Counted from the first letter of the stretch, positions 1 through 8,033 are shown. The stretch: DNA of 64,000 nucleotides from Marinactinospora thermotolerans DSM 45154 (GCF_900167435.1 NZ_FUWS01000008.1:222858-286857); one strand, 5' to 3'. Numbers and translations: made by a program. The notes: generated by a model from the sequence alone, not told the origin.

Positions 1-288
1 CTCCGCGCCGCGCAGCAGCGGTGCGATCACCCACGCGCGCGCCAGGGCGACACCGGCGTCGAGCCCGTCCCAGCCGGGGTACAGGTCGTCCATGTGGATC
101 ACCGGCCAGCCCAGCCGGTCGGCCAGCAGCGCGGCGACGTGGCTCTTGCCGGAGCCGGAGCGGCCTTCGAGCGCGAGGACGCGGCGCCCTCCGGCCCGGG
201 GCGGGGCCGCGCCCACCAGGCGGGCCAGGTGGGTCGCGAGCGCGGGGTCGGCGGGCAGGGTGAGCACGGACGGTAGCCTAATCGCCAT
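1..288 (-). CDS. P-loop NTPase, uridine kinase-like (3' end outside window)
   Basis: The frame runs off the left edge, so only the first 96 residues are visible. They hold a Walker A motif GRSGSGKS at residues 42-49, followed by a helix and the strand-plus-acid segment VIHMDDLYPGW near 63-73. That arrangement is typical of small nucleoside-kinase-like P-loop proteins annotated as uridine kinase or (d)NMP kinase family in actinobacteria. The ATG at 288 was chosen because it is the most upstream start in frame; a GTG at 267 is the alternative. A perfect LexA-type box lies 7 bp upstream of the ATG, which suggests DNA-damage control. The substrate cannot be told from the visible part. Confidence 0.75.
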   Translation of the reverse strand, partial: MAIRLPSVLTLPADPALATHLARLVGAAPPRAGGRRVLALEGRSGSGKSHVAALLADRLGWPVIHMDDLYPGWDGLDAGVALARAWVIAPLLRGAE

Positions 289-292
289 TGCG

Positions 293-312
293 ATTCGAAC
301 ACGAGTTCGAAT
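293..312. promoter_or_regulatory. Perfect actinobacterial SOS (LexA) box
   Basis: The sequence ATTCGAAC-ACGA-GTTCGAAT is an inverted repeat with 8-bp perfect arms. Its core TCGAAC-N4-GTTCGA (295-310) equals the LexA consensus established in Mycobacterium and related actinobacteria. It lies between the divergent P-loop gene (start 288) and the small protein at 450. It overlaps where the minus-strand promoter should be, so repression of that gene is most likely; the plus gene starts 140 bp away. Confidence 0.75.
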
Positions 313-449
313 ATAGTCGTCTTTCCGGTACTCGGGGGAGACCGGGTCGGTGAGCCGGGGTGCCCGCCGTGGGGCGCCGGGGTTCGCCACGACGTCGAGG
401 GATCGGGGGAACCGTGAACGGCGGGAGCCAGGCCGGGGAATCCGGCGGT

Positions 450-821
450 ATGACCACCAACTACAACACGGTCATCAACAACGAGGGGCCGGGCGGTCAG
501 TTCGTCATCGGGGCGCAGGGCCAGGTGCGCCAGGCGGCCGGGCACGCGCTCTCCTCGGCCGAGGCGCTGGCGTTGGTCCAGCACATGTGGGACGCGCTGG
601 AGGACCTTCGCCTGGACCAGGTCGACCAGGCCGACTACGTCAGCGCGGTGAGCCACATCGAGGAGGAGGTCGCCCGCCCCCAGCCCAAGCGCGGCCGGTT
701 GCGCCGTGGGCTGGAGACCGTGACCGAGTTCCTGCGCGGCCACCCGATCGAGTCGGCGCAGCTCGCGCTGTCGGCCGCCGCCACGCTGGGCCGCTTCTAC
801 GGTGTGATCGTCACCGCCTGA
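450..821 (+). CDS. Small protein with N-terminal Asn/Gly/Gln-rich amyloid-like motif
   Basis: The protein is 123 residues from the ATG at 450, which has a GGGGAA Shine-Dalgarno 9 bp upstream; a GTG at 414 would add 12 residues. The first 25 residues (NYNTVINN, then GGQFVIGAQGQVRQ) are rich in Asn, Gln and Gly with short beta-prone blocks. They resemble the RHIM-like or bacterial amyloid signalling motifs that sit at protein ends in filamentous actinobacteria. Residues about 35-75 are predicted helical and acidic, and 85-123 form a basic then hydrophobic helix (FLRGHPIESAQLALSAAATLGRFYGVIV). I do not recognise a catalytic domain. It is divergent from the P-loop gene across an SOS box. The gene is likely real; the amyloid reading is inference. 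Confidence 0.65.
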   Translation: MTTNYNTVINNEGPGGQFVIGAQGQVRQAAGHALSSAEALALVQHMWDALEDLRLDQVDQADYVSAVSHIEEEVARPQPKRGRLRRGLETVTEFLRGHPIESAQLALSAAATLGRFYGVIVTA

Positions 822-877
822 CCCCGTTCGCGGCCCCACGCGGCCCGAATGCCGTGTGGGGCCGGCCAGCGCCACGT

Positions 878-896
878 GAGTTCAAGGCTTGTAAGC
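878..896. promoter_or_regulatory. ROK operator candidate A (upstream of the regulator gene)
   Basis: GAGTTCAA-GGC-TTGTAAGC fits the 8-3-8 palindrome found twice before xylF. Its central 12 bp, GTTCAAGGCTTG without the first base pair of each arm, recur exactly at 2232-2243. It lies 46 bp before the ROK start and would give autoregulation. Confidence 0.55.
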
Positions 897-942
897 TCCC
901 TTTCAGCAGCGAACACACGGATCGGCACGCTCAGGAGGCCCG

Positions 943-2124
943 TTGGCGACGGACGCGGAGGTCACCCCCGGTTCCCAGGCCGCGTTGCGACAGGCCAACC
1001 GGCAGCGGGTCGTCGAGGCGCTGCGCGCCGCGGGCACGATGACCCAGGCCGAGATCGCGCGGGCCACCGGCCTGTCGGCGGCGAGCGTCTCCAACATCGT
1101 GCGCGACCTGCGGAGCCTGGGGACGGTCTCGGTGCGCGAGACCTCCTCGAACGGCCGCCGCGCCCGCGCGGTCACCCTGGTGAGACCGCCGGGCGTGGTC
1201 GTGGGCATCGACTTCGCGTTCTCCCGGATCACGGTCGCGTTGGGGGACAGTCAGGGGCGCACGCTGCTGGAGGAGACGATCGTCTACGACGTCGCCTCCG
1301 ACGCCGGCCGGGGTGTGCGCCGCGCGGTGTGGCTCGTCGAGACCCTGCTCACCCAGGCGCGGATCGACCACTCCACGGTCATCGGGGTCGCGGCGGCCGT
1401 GCCGGGGCCGGTCGACGCCGTCAGCGGAGAGATCGGGACCATCACCTGCATGCCGCGCTGGGCCGGCGCGCGCCCGGGGGAGGAACTGGCCGAGCGGCTC
1501 GGGCTCCCGGTGGCCGTCGAGAACGACGCGAACCTGGCCGTTCTCGCCGAGGCCGCCGAAGGGGTGGCGCGCGGGCGCGAGCACGTCATCCATGTCAGCC
1601 TGTCCCAGGGGGTGGGGGCCGGACTCCTCGTTTCGGGCCGCCTTTTCCGCGGGGCGGGGGGGACGGCCGGCGAGATCGGGCATATCGGCCTCGACGAGCG
1701 GGGGCAGGTGTGCCGGTGCGGCAACCGGGGATGCCTGGAGACCCTCGTGGGGGAGCCCTACCTGTTGGCGATGCTGCCGCAACTGGGGCACGTGGAGGAC
1801 CTGGCGACGCTGGGCGACGTTGTGGCCGCGGCGCGCGACGCCGATCCGGGATGCCGTCGCATCGTCGCCGAGGCCGGTGCGGCGCTGGGCCGTGGCGTGG
1901 CGATCGTCGTGAACATGTTCAACCCGCAGATGGTCGTCGTCGGCGGGGAGCTGGCCGACGCCGAGGAGCTGTTCCTGGAGCCGATGCGCCGGGCCATGGA
2001 GCTGGGGACGCTGGGCAGCGCACTTCGCGACGTGCGCGTCGTCCGGGGGGAGCTGGGCGCTCGGGCGGCGTTGCGGGGCGCGCTGCGACTCGCCCTGTCC
2101 ACAATGGGTGAATCCATAAGGTAA
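943..2124 (+). CDS. ROK-family transcriptional repressor (XylR/NagC type)
   Basis: The 393-residue protein has an N-terminal winged helix-turn-helix (residues about 20-75, with TQAEIARATGLSAASVSNIVRDL) and a C-terminal ROK sugar-kinase-like domain from about 85. The ROK zinc motif is intact: GHIGLDERGQVCRCGNRGCLE at about 246-266. The phosphate loop near residue 87 reads GIDFAFS instead of a kinase DxGGT, so this is a sugar-responsive regulator and not an active kinase. The TTG start at 943 follows AGGAGG by 4 bp. It sits directly upstream of a XylFGH-like transporter, and three copies of a shared palindrome lie before itself and xylF, so it probably represses that operon and itself, with release by xylose or a related sugar. 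Confidence 0.88.
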   Translation: MATDAEVTPGSQAALRQANRQRVVEALRAAGTMTQAEIARATGLSAASVSNIVRDLRSLGTVSVRETSSNGRRARAVTLVRPPGVVVGIDFAFSRITVALGDSQGRTLLEETIVYDVASDAGRGVRRAVWLVETLLTQARIDHSTVIGVAAAVPGPVDAVSGEIGTITCMPRWAGARPGEELAERLGLPVAVENDANLAVLAEAAEGVARGREHVIHVSLSQGVGAGLLVSGRLFRGAGGTAGEIGHIGLDERGQVCRCGNRGCLETLVGEPYLLAMLPQLGHVEDLATLGDVVAAARDADPGCRRIVAEAGAALGRGVAIVVNMFNPQMVVVGGELADAEELFLEPMRRAMELGTLGSALRDVRVVRGELGARAALRGALRLALSTMGESIR

Positions 2125-2187
2125 AAATTCGGCCCCCTAACAGAACTTCACAACCTGGGGGTGACCGCTCTGACCTGCGTGTTCACT

Positions 2188-2206
2188 GTGTTTAAAGATT
2201 GAACAC
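2188..2206. promoter_or_regulatory. ROK operator candidate B
   Basis: GTGTTTAA-AGA-TTGAACAC is an 8-3-8 palindrome with one arm mismatch. An extra half site, GTGTTCAC, sits just upstream at 2179-2186. It lies in the 240-bp gap between the ROK gene and xylF, where the operon promoter must be. Confidence 0.6.
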
Positions 2207-2229
2207 TACCGTCGTGACGTTTCAGTTAT

Positions 2230-2248
2230 GTGTTCAAGGCTTGACGAC
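2230..2248. promoter_or_regulatory. ROK operator candidate C
   Basis: GTGTTCAA-GGC-TTGACGAC has the same 8-3-8 layout as site B. The two centres are 42 bp apart, or four helical turns, which would place two bound repressors on the same face of the DNA. It lies 117 bp before the xylF start. Confidence 0.55.
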
Positions 2249-2364
2249 AACGTTGCGAGGGGTTTGACTTCACCGCACCGGACCGCCGAGTGATCCCGAC
2301 CACGTGGCAGCGGGTGCCCCCGCATCCCCCTTGCTCGGCGGCCCTCTGGAGGAGGTCAAAGTCG

Positions 2365-3504
2365 TTGAACACCCGTAACAGGTTCGTGCGCCGCGCCACG
2401 GTCGGCGCCGCCGCAGCCCTGACCCTCGCCGCCGCCGGATGCGGTGCGACCACCACGACCAGTGGGGAGGGCGAGGCCGGAGGCAACGCCTCGGTCGAAG
2501 AGGGCTTCACCATCGGTCTGCTGCTGCCCGAGTCCAAGACGGCGCGCTACGAGAAGTTCGACCGGCCCTACTTCGAAGAGGCCGTCGCCGAACTGTGCGA
2601 GAAGTGCGAGGTCTCGTACCAAAACGCCGACCAGGACACCAGCAAGCAGCAGTCCCAGGCCGAGGCGATGCTCACCGAGGGCGTGGACGTGCTCGTCCTC
2701 GACGCCGTCGACGCCGAGGCGGCCGGCAGCATCGTGCAGCAGGCCAAGGGCCAGGGCGTGCCCGTCGTCGCCTACGACCGTCTCGCCCAGGGCGGCGTGG
2801 ACTACTACGTCTCCTTCGACAACAAGACGGTGGGCAAGGTCCAGGGGCAGGCCCTCATCGAGGCGCTCGAGGCCGAGGGGAAGGCCGACGAGGGCGAGAT
2901 CGTCATGATCAACGGTTCGCCCACCGACCCCAACGCCGCGGACTTCAAGGCCGGCGCCCACGAGGTGCTCGACGGCCAGGTGGAGATCGGCGCCGAGTAC
3001 GACACCGCCGACTGGTCGCCCGACAAGGCCCAGCAGCAGATGGAGCAGGCCATCACCTCCATCGGCGCCGACAACATCTCCGGCGTCTACTCCGCCAACG
3101 ACGGCATGGCCGCGGGCATCATCGCCGCCCTCAAGAGCGCGGGCGTCGAGGAGCTTCCCCCCGTCACCGGCCAAGACGCCGAGCTCGCCGGTATCCAGCG
3201 CATCGTCGCGGGCGACCAGTACATGACGGTCTACAAGGCCATCCGCCCCGAGGCCCAGGTCGCCGCGGGCATGGCGGTCGCCCTGGCCACGGGCGAGGAG
3301 TACGACGGCGGCGGCGAGTTCACCGTCACCGAGGTCACCGACGCCGACGGCAACACCATCCCCTCGGTCCTGCTCGAACCGACCGCGGTGACGATCGACA
3401 ACATCGAGGACACCGTGATCTCCGACGGCTTCTACAGCATCGAGGAGATCTGCACCGACGCCTACGCCGACACCGACTTCTGCACGTCGGCCAACGAGGG
3501 GTGA
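2365..3504 (+). CDS. xylF: D-xylose-type sugar ABC transporter, substrate-binding lipoprotein
   Basis: The 379-residue protein has a basic N-terminus, a hydrophobic stretch and a lipobox AAGC with Cys26 as the lipid-anchored residue, so it is attached outside the membrane. The mature part is a type 1 periplasmic-binding fold. VAYDRLAQGGVDYYVSFDNKTVG closely matches the XylF signature region, and TGQDAELAGIQRIVAGDQYMTVYK is the conserved ligand-lobe segment. The start is TTG at 2365, preceded by GGAGGAGG at 2348-2355 with 9 bp spacing; the frame is open further upstream but lacks a ribosome site. It is first in a three-gene operon with an ATPase and a permease behind an adjacent ROK repressor. 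Xylose is the likeliest ligand, though other pentoses or oligosaccharides remain possible. Confidence 0.88.
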   Translation: MNTRNRFVRRATVGAAAALTLAAAGCGATTTTSGEGEAGGNASVEEGFTIGLLLPESKTARYEKFDRPYFEEAVAELCEKCEVSYQNADQDTSKQQSQAEAMLTEGVDVLVLDAVDAEAAGSIVQQAKGQGVPVVAYDRLAQGGVDYYVSFDNKTVGKVQGQALIEALEAEGKADEGEIVMINGSPTDPNAADFKAGAHEVLDGQVEIGAEYDTADWSPDKAQQQMEQAITSIGADNISGVYSANDGMAAGIIAALKSAGVEELPPVTGQDAELAGIQRIVAGDQYMTVYKAIRPEAQVAAGMAVALATGEEYDGGGEFTVTEVTDADGNTIPSVLLEPTAVTIDNIEDTVISDGFYSIEEICTDAYADTDFCTSANEG

Positions 3505-3617
3505 CCCCCCTTCCGTGAAAAGCCGAGGGCGCCGGGCCCCCACCCGCCCGGCGTCCTCACGGGCAACGGCGAACGCGCCGCACGTCGACCCCTGCCGGGG
3601 GAGGGTTAGGAAGAACA

Positions 3618-4403
3618 ATGAGCGAACCGATCCTGGAGCTCTCCGGGATTTCCAAGCGATTCGGCGCGGTTCAGGCGCTGAGCGAGGTGGATCTGCGGGT
3701 CCACCCGGGCGAGGTCGTCGCCCTGCTCGGTGACAACGGCGCCGGCAAGTCCACGCTGGTCAAGGTGATCGCCGGGGTGAACCCCGCCGACACCGGCGAG
3801 ATCCGCTGGGAGGGCAAGCCGGTCACGGTCAACCGTCCGGGTGACGCCCAGCAACTGGGCATCGCCACCATCTACCAGGACCTCGCGCTGTGCGACAACC
3901 TGGACATCGTCGCCAACCTCTTCCTCGGTGCCGAGCGGACCTCGGCGGGTCTGCTGGACGAACTGGAGATGGAACGGCGCGCCCAGGAGCTGCTCGACTC
4001 CCTGTCGGTGCGCATTCCGAGCCTGCGCGTGCCGGTGGCCTCCCTGTCGGGCGGCCAGCGCCAGATCATCGCGATCGCCCGCTCGCTGCTGGGCGACCCC
4101 AAGGTCGTCATGCTGGACGAGCCGACCGCGGCGCTGGGCGTCGCCCAGACCGCCCAGGTCCTCGACCTCATCGAGCGGCTGCGCGACCAGGGGCTCGGGG
4201 TCATCCTGATCAGCCACAACATGGCCGACGTGCGCGCGGTCGCCGACCGGGCCGTCGTCTTGCGGCTCGGCCGCAACGCCGGCGACTTCCGGGTGGAGGA
4301 CACCCCTTACGAGGAGATCGTGGCCGCGATCACGGGGGCCGCGGACAACCCCGTGTCGCGTCGCGCCGGTCGCGTCACGGTGCCGGGATCGGAGGAGGCG
4401 TGA
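3618..4403 (+). CDS. xylG: Sugar ABC transporter ATP-binding protein (single NBD)
   Basis: This 261-residue ATPase powers the xylose-type importer. Visible motifs are Walker A GDNGAGKST (38-46), a Q-loop in ATIYQDLALCDNL, the signature LSGGQRQ near 143, Walker B VVMLDEPTAALG near 164, and the switch His in LISHN. The E. coli-type XylG or RbsA carries two fused nucleotide-binding domains in about 500 residues; this one has a single domain and must act as a homodimer, as in the FrcA type common in actinobacteria. The gap to xylF is 113 bp, and its stop overlaps the permease start by 1 bp. Confidence 0.88.
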   Translation: MSEPILELSGISKRFGAVQALSEVDLRVHPGEVVALLGDNGAGKSTLVKVIAGVNPADTGEIRWEGKPVTVNRPGDAQQLGIATIYQDLALCDNLDIVANLFLGAERTSAGLLDELEMERRAQELLDSLSVRIPSLRVPVASLSGGQRQIIAIARSLLGDPKVVMLDEPTAALGVAQTAQVLDLIERLRDQGLGVILISHNMADVRAVADRAVVLRLGRNAGDFRVEDTPYEEIVAAITGAADNPVSRRAGRVTVPGSEEA

Positions 4404-5653
4404 TGGCCCAGCAAACCCCTGTCGCCAAGCAGGAGGTGGGTGCCCGCGATCCGCGGCTGATCGTGGACGCGGCCTCGCCCAGCGGCCTGGTCTCCGGCGC
4501 CCTGCGCCGGTTGCGTGGTGGAGAGCTCGGACCGGTGCCGGTCATCATCGGCCTGGTCATCATCTGCGTGGTCTTCCAGTCGCTCAACTCCAACTTCCTG
4601 TCACCGCAGAACCTGTCGAACCTGACCCTCCAGATCGTCTCGACCGGGCTGATGTCGTGCGGCGTCATCATGGTCCTGCTGTTGGGTGAGATCGACCTGT
4701 CGGTCGGCTCGGTCTCGGGCGTCGCCGGCGCGGTGCTCGCGGTGCTCGCGGTCAACCAGGGGATCAACGAGATCGCGGCGATCACCCTGGCCGTCCTCAG
4801 CGGCACCCTCATCGGCGTCCTGCACGGCACCGTCTTCGCCAAGGTCGGCGTGCCCGCGTTCGTCGTCACGCTGGCCGGTCTCATCGGCTGGCAGGGCGTC
4901 CAGCTCTACCTTCTCGGCTCCGACGGCACGATCAACGTCCCCTACGACGGTGTGATCGCGTCGCTGACCCAGACCTACTTCGTGCCCTGGATCGGCTGGC
5001 TGCTGGCCGTCGGCGCGGTCGGCGTCTACTTCGCCAGCACCTTCCTCGGCGAGCGCCGCCGCGCCGCCGCGGGCCTGCCGGCCAAGTCGGTGCTGGAGGT
5101 CGCGGTCCGTACCGTGCTGCTGGCGATCCCGGTGTTCGGCGCGGTGATCGTGCTCAACCTGTGGAAGGGCATCCCGCTGGCCTTCCTCATCTTCCTCGGC
5201 TTCGTGGTCGTGTTCGACCTGATGCTGCGCAAGACCCGCTACGGCCGCATGGTGTTCGCGGTCGGCGGCAACGCGGAGGCGGCCCGGCGCGCCGGCATCA
5301 ACGTCGACCTGATCCGCATCTCGGTGTTCGCCCTGGCGTCGACGCTCGCGGCGGTCGGCGGCATCCTGGCGGCCTCCCGCGGGTTCGCGGTCACCCAGTC
5401 CAGTGGTGCCGGCGACGTGCTGATGCTCGCGATCGCCGCCGCGGTCATCGGTGGCACCAGCCTCTTCGGTGGTCGTGGCAGCGCCTACTCCGCCCTGCTC
5501 GGCGGTCTGGTGCTGGGCGCGATCACGTCAGGGCTGTACCTGCTCCAGATGGACTCCTCGGTCCGCTACATGATCACCGCGGTGGTCCTGCTGATCGCCG
5601 TCGTCTTGGACGCGGTCTCCCGGCGCAGCCGCAAGGCCCACGCCAGAGGCTGA
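4403..5653 (+). CDS. xylH: Sugar ABC transporter permease
   Basis: The 416-residue integral membrane protein belongs to the branched-chain/ribose permease superfamily (BPD_transp_2). About ten hydrophobic helices are visible, starting with PVIIGLVIICVVFQSL. The loop GRMVFAVGGNAEAARRAGINVDLIR is the EAA-like coupling segment that contacts the ATPase and is highly typical of XylH/RbsC. A cytoplasmic insert near residue 210 (FLGERRRAAAGLPAKS) is also seen in XylH proteins. The start ATG at 4403 overlaps the xylG stop (TGATG), so the two are translationally coupled. GGAGGAGG sits just upstream. Confidence 0.88.
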   Translation: MAQQTPVAKQEVGARDPRLIVDAASPSGLVSGALRRLRGGELGPVPVIIGLVIICVVFQSLNSNFLSPQNLSNLTLQIVSTGLMSCGVIMVLLLGEIDLSVGSVSGVAGAVLAVLAVNQGINEIAAITLAVLSGTLIGVLHGTVFAKVGVPAFVVTLAGLIGWQGVQLYLLGSDGTINVPYDGVIASLTQTYFVPWIGWLLAVGAVGVYFASTFLGERRRAAAGLPAKSVLEVAVRTVLLAIPVFGAVIVLNLWKGIPLAFLIFLGFVVVFDLMLRKTRYGRMVFAVGGNAEAARRAGINVDLIRISVFALASTLAAVGGILAASRGFAVTQSSGAGDVLMLAIAAAVIGGTSLFGGRGSAYSALLGGLVLGAITSGLYLLQMDSSVRYMITAVVLLIAVVLDAVSRRSRKAHARG

Positions 5654-5743
5654 CCCCCGACCGCGCCGGGGCCCACGGCCCCGGCCGCCGGCCGGCCGTG
5701 CCACCGCCCACCCCTCCACCCGGCGGACCCGGCCGGTCTTTCG

Positions 5744-5780
5744 AGGCACCCCCGGATCACCCTCCTCTCCGGGGGTGCCT
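5744..5780. terminator. Hairpin between xylH and the convergent lipoprotein gene
   Basis: Perfect 12-bp arms AGGCACCCCCGG (5744-5755) and the complement (5769-5780) enclose a 13-nt loop. There is no T-run, as is common in actinobacteria. The position between convergent genes allows use in both directions. Confidence 0.65.
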
Positions 5781-5798
5781 CCGCACGTCGCGCGAGGG

Positions 5799-6596
5799 TC
5801 AGCAGGTCGCGCGCGTGTGCCCGGCGCTGGAGTCGGGCAGGACGTCGCGGTCGCGCAGGATCACCGACGCGCCCTCGGCGGCGCCGGCGCAGGCGCGGCG
5901 CAGGTCCTGTTCGCGGTACTCGATGTCGAGGACCCGGCCGGGGTAGGCGGCGGTGTAGGTGGCGCACTCGTCGTAGCGCGCGCACTCCTCGGTCACGGCG
6001 AAGTCGAATCCCGCCGCCGCGGCCTGCGGGGCGATCTCCGCCGCGTTCTTCTGGCCGATGGCCAGTCCCTCCCGGTGGGCCCGTTCCACGAACAACCGGG
6101 CCAGGGCGAGCGCGTCCTCGCGGGAGAGCAGCCCCGCCGAACGGGTCCAGGAGTCGAGGTTGTCCACCTCGACGGCGTCGAAACCGGCCTGCGCGCAGCC
6201 GCGCATCCAACCGCCGACGATCGCCGCGATCCCGTCGCGCCGTTCGGGGGTGGACAGGTCGAGGAGCCGTTCGTCCCAGTCGGTGTCGATCACGGGCTCG
6301 CCCTGGGCGTCGCTCAGCAACAGGTCGGCGTCCGCGTCGCGCCACACCTCCTCCTCGCCGGGCTGCGCCTGGTAGCCGTTGACGTAGCAGATGTTGTAGC
6401 GTCCCGGCTCCGGTTCGGCCAGACGGTCCCGGATCACGATCCGCGCGTCCTGCGCCGCCGGGTAGGGGCCGCCGATCTGGTAGTCGAAGCCGGCGTCCTG
6501 CGGGGGCGGCTGCACGTCGGATCGGGGGGAGCAGCCGGCGCACACGAGGAGCAACGCGAGCAGCAGACAGGACGGGACGGAGCATCGGGAGAGCAT
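5799..6596 (-). CDS. GH114-like (endo-alpha-1,4-polygalactosaminidase family) lipoprotein
   Basis: The 265-residue protein starts with a lipoprotein signal (LLLALLLVCAGC, lipid Cys near residue 22). The mature part looks like the TM1410/GH114 TIM-barrel family: FDYQIGGPYP at the start, NICYVNGYQAQPGEE, a DTDWDERLLDLS strand, GFDAVEVDNLDSW with acidic residues at a strand end, and GLAIGQKN followed by FDFAVTEEC. In that family the Asp of VEVDN and the Glu of VTEEC are in the expected catalytic positions. It probably cleaves galactosamine-containing exopolysaccharide at the cell surface. The ATG at 6596 is chosen; a GTG at 6602 is equally possible. It diverges from the TauE-like permease. Confidence 0.78.
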   Translation of the reverse strand: MLSRCSVPSCLLLALLLVCAGCSPRSDVQPPPQDAGFDYQIGGPYPAAQDARIVIRDRLAEPEPGRYNICYVNGYQAQPGEEEVWRDADADLLLSDAQGEPVIDTDWDERLLDLSTPERRDGIAAIVGGWMRGCAQAGFDAVEVDNLDSWTRSAGLLSREDALALARLFVERAHREGLAIGQKNAAEIAPQAAAAGFDFAVTEECARYDECATYTAAYPGRVLDIEYREQDLRRACAGAAEGASVILRDRDVLPDSSAGHTRATC

Positions 6597-6686
6597 CTTC
6601 ACGTTCCGATCCTGCACCCGCGGCGCGCCCCCGCGGTCCCGCCCCCACCGCAGGTGTCCTCGGGCGGGGGAGTAGCGTCGCTGCCC

Positions 6687-7406
6687 ATGCCGGATCTCAC
6701 CTTCCTTCTCGTGGCCGGCACCGCGGTCCTGGTGGGGGCCGCGGTGCAGGGCGGTGTCGGCCTGGGCGTCGGTCTGGTCGCGGCCCCCGTGGTCTCGATG
6801 CTGGCCCCCGAACTGATGCCGGGGACGATGCTCGTCGTCTCGGCGGTGCTGCCGCTGCTGACGATCGGCACCGAATGGCGCCACGCCGACCTGCCGGGGC
6901 TCTCCTGGGCGTTGCTGGGCAGGCTGGTCGGCACCCTTCCCGGCGTCTGGGTCGTCGCGGTGCTTCCCGCCGCCGAGCTGGAGGCGGTGGTCGGCGTGAT
7001 GGTCCTGGTGGCGGTGGCGTTGACGGTGCGCGCGGTCCGGCTGCGCGCCACACCGGGAACCCTCGGGCTGGCCGGCCTGGTCTCGGGGGTCACCGGCACC
7101 GCGACGTCGATCGGTGGGCCGCCGATCGCGCTGGTCTACCAGCACGCGGCCGGCCCGCGCGTTCGCGCGACCCTCGCCGGCTACTTCGCCGTCGGGGCCC
7201 TGCTCTCGCTGGCCGCGCTCGCCCTGGGGGGACAGGTGTCCGACCGTCAGGTGGTGGCGGGGGTGGCGCTCGTCCCGTTCGTGGTGGCGGGGTTCCTGCT
7301 GTCCCGACCCCTCCGGCGCGCCGTGGACGGCGAGCGGCTGCGCGCCGCGCTGCTGGTGGTGGTCACGCTCTCGGGGATCGTCCTGCTGGCCCGGTCGTTG
7401 TCGTGA
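6687..7406 (+). CDS. TauE/SafE family anion permease
   Basis: The 239-residue membrane protein has roughly eight hydrophobic helices in two related halves. Each half carries the family motif, seen as GAAVQGGVGLGVGLVAAP near 18-36 and GLVSGVTGTATSIGGPPIALVY near 130-151. TauE/SafE proteins export sulfite or organosulfonates or take up small anions; the substrate is not fixed by sequence. The ATG at 6687 gives a start directly before the first helix. It is divergent from the lipoprotein gene, with 90 bp between starts, and precedes mug by 54 bp. Confidence 0.82.
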   Translation: MPDLTFLLVAGTAVLVGAAVQGGVGLGVGLVAAPVVSMLAPELMPGTMLVVSAVLPLLTIGTEWRHADLPGLSWALLGRLVGTLPGVWVVAVLPAAELEAVVGVMVLVAVALTVRAVRLRATPGTLGLAGLVSGVTGTATSIGGPPIALVYQHAAGPRVRATLAGYFAVGALLSLAALALGGQVSDRQVVAGVALVPFVVAGFLLSRPLRRAVDGERLRAALLVVVTLSGIVLLARSLS

Positions 7407-7460
7407 TGGGGAATTCCCCTGGCGCCGACGGTGGGGCGCGTCTCATAGTCTGGAACCCCT

Positions 7461-8033
7461 ATGAGACGACCCACGAAGGCGGACCTGGCCGCCGCACACG
7501 GTACGACGATCCCCGACCTGCTGGCCCCCGGCCTGCGGGTGCTCTTCTGTGGGATCAACCCGGGGCTGTACTCCGGCTACACGGGCCACCACTTCTCACG
7601 GCCCGGCAACCGCTTCTGGCCGGCGCTGCACGCCTCGGGTTTCACCCCGCGTCTGCTGCGCCCCGAGGAGCAGCACCTGCTTCCCGGGTGGGGGCTGGGC
7701 ATCACCAACCTGGTGGCGCGGGCCACGGCGCGTGCCGACGAGTTGAGCGGCGAGGAGCTGAAGGAGGGGGGCGAGGTGCTGGCCGACCGTCTCAGGACCT
7801 ACCGGCCCGCCGTCTTGGGGGTGTTGGGGGTGACCGCCTACCGGCAGGCGTTCGGCCGTCCCAGGGCGGAGGTCGGCCTCCAATCGGAGCGGATCGCCGA
7901 CACCCCGGTGTGGGTCCTGCCCAACCCCAGCGGTCTCAACGCGCACTGGAGCGCGGCGGGCATCGCCGAGGAACTGACACGGATGCGTCGTTGGGCGTTC
8001 GACACGGACACGGGGACGGCGCAGTCCGATTGA
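7461..8033 (+). CDS. mug: G/U mismatch-specific DNA glycosylase
   Basis: The 190-residue protein is a MUG/TDG-type member of the uracil-DNA glycosylase superfamily. Motif A is LFCGINPGLYSG (29-40; the catalytic-site Asn of GINPG is conserved), followed by HFSRPGNRFWPALHASGFT and GWGLGITNLVARAT. Motif B is WVLPNPSGLN near 150-159. It removes uracil or ethenocytosine opposite guanine and acts on chromosomal DNA in base-excision repair. The ATG at 7461 begins the conserved N-terminus; no strong ribosome site is seen. Confidence 0.9.
   Translation: MRRPTKADLAAAHGTTIPDLLAPGLRVLFCGINPGLYSGYTGHHFSRPGNRFWPALHASGFTPRLLRPEEQHLLPGWGLGITNLVARATARADELSGEELKEGGEVLADRLRTYRPAVLGVLGVTAYRQAFGRPRAEVGLQSERIADTPVWVLPNPSGLNAHWSAAGIAEELTRMRRWAFDTDTGTAQSD

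Noticed and set aside
290..315. TTCGAA-containing segment resembling a tRNA T-arm
   Set aside because: No acceptor stem, anticodon arm or CCA-side pairing; the symmetric TCGAAC-N4-GTTCGA is better explained as a LexA box.
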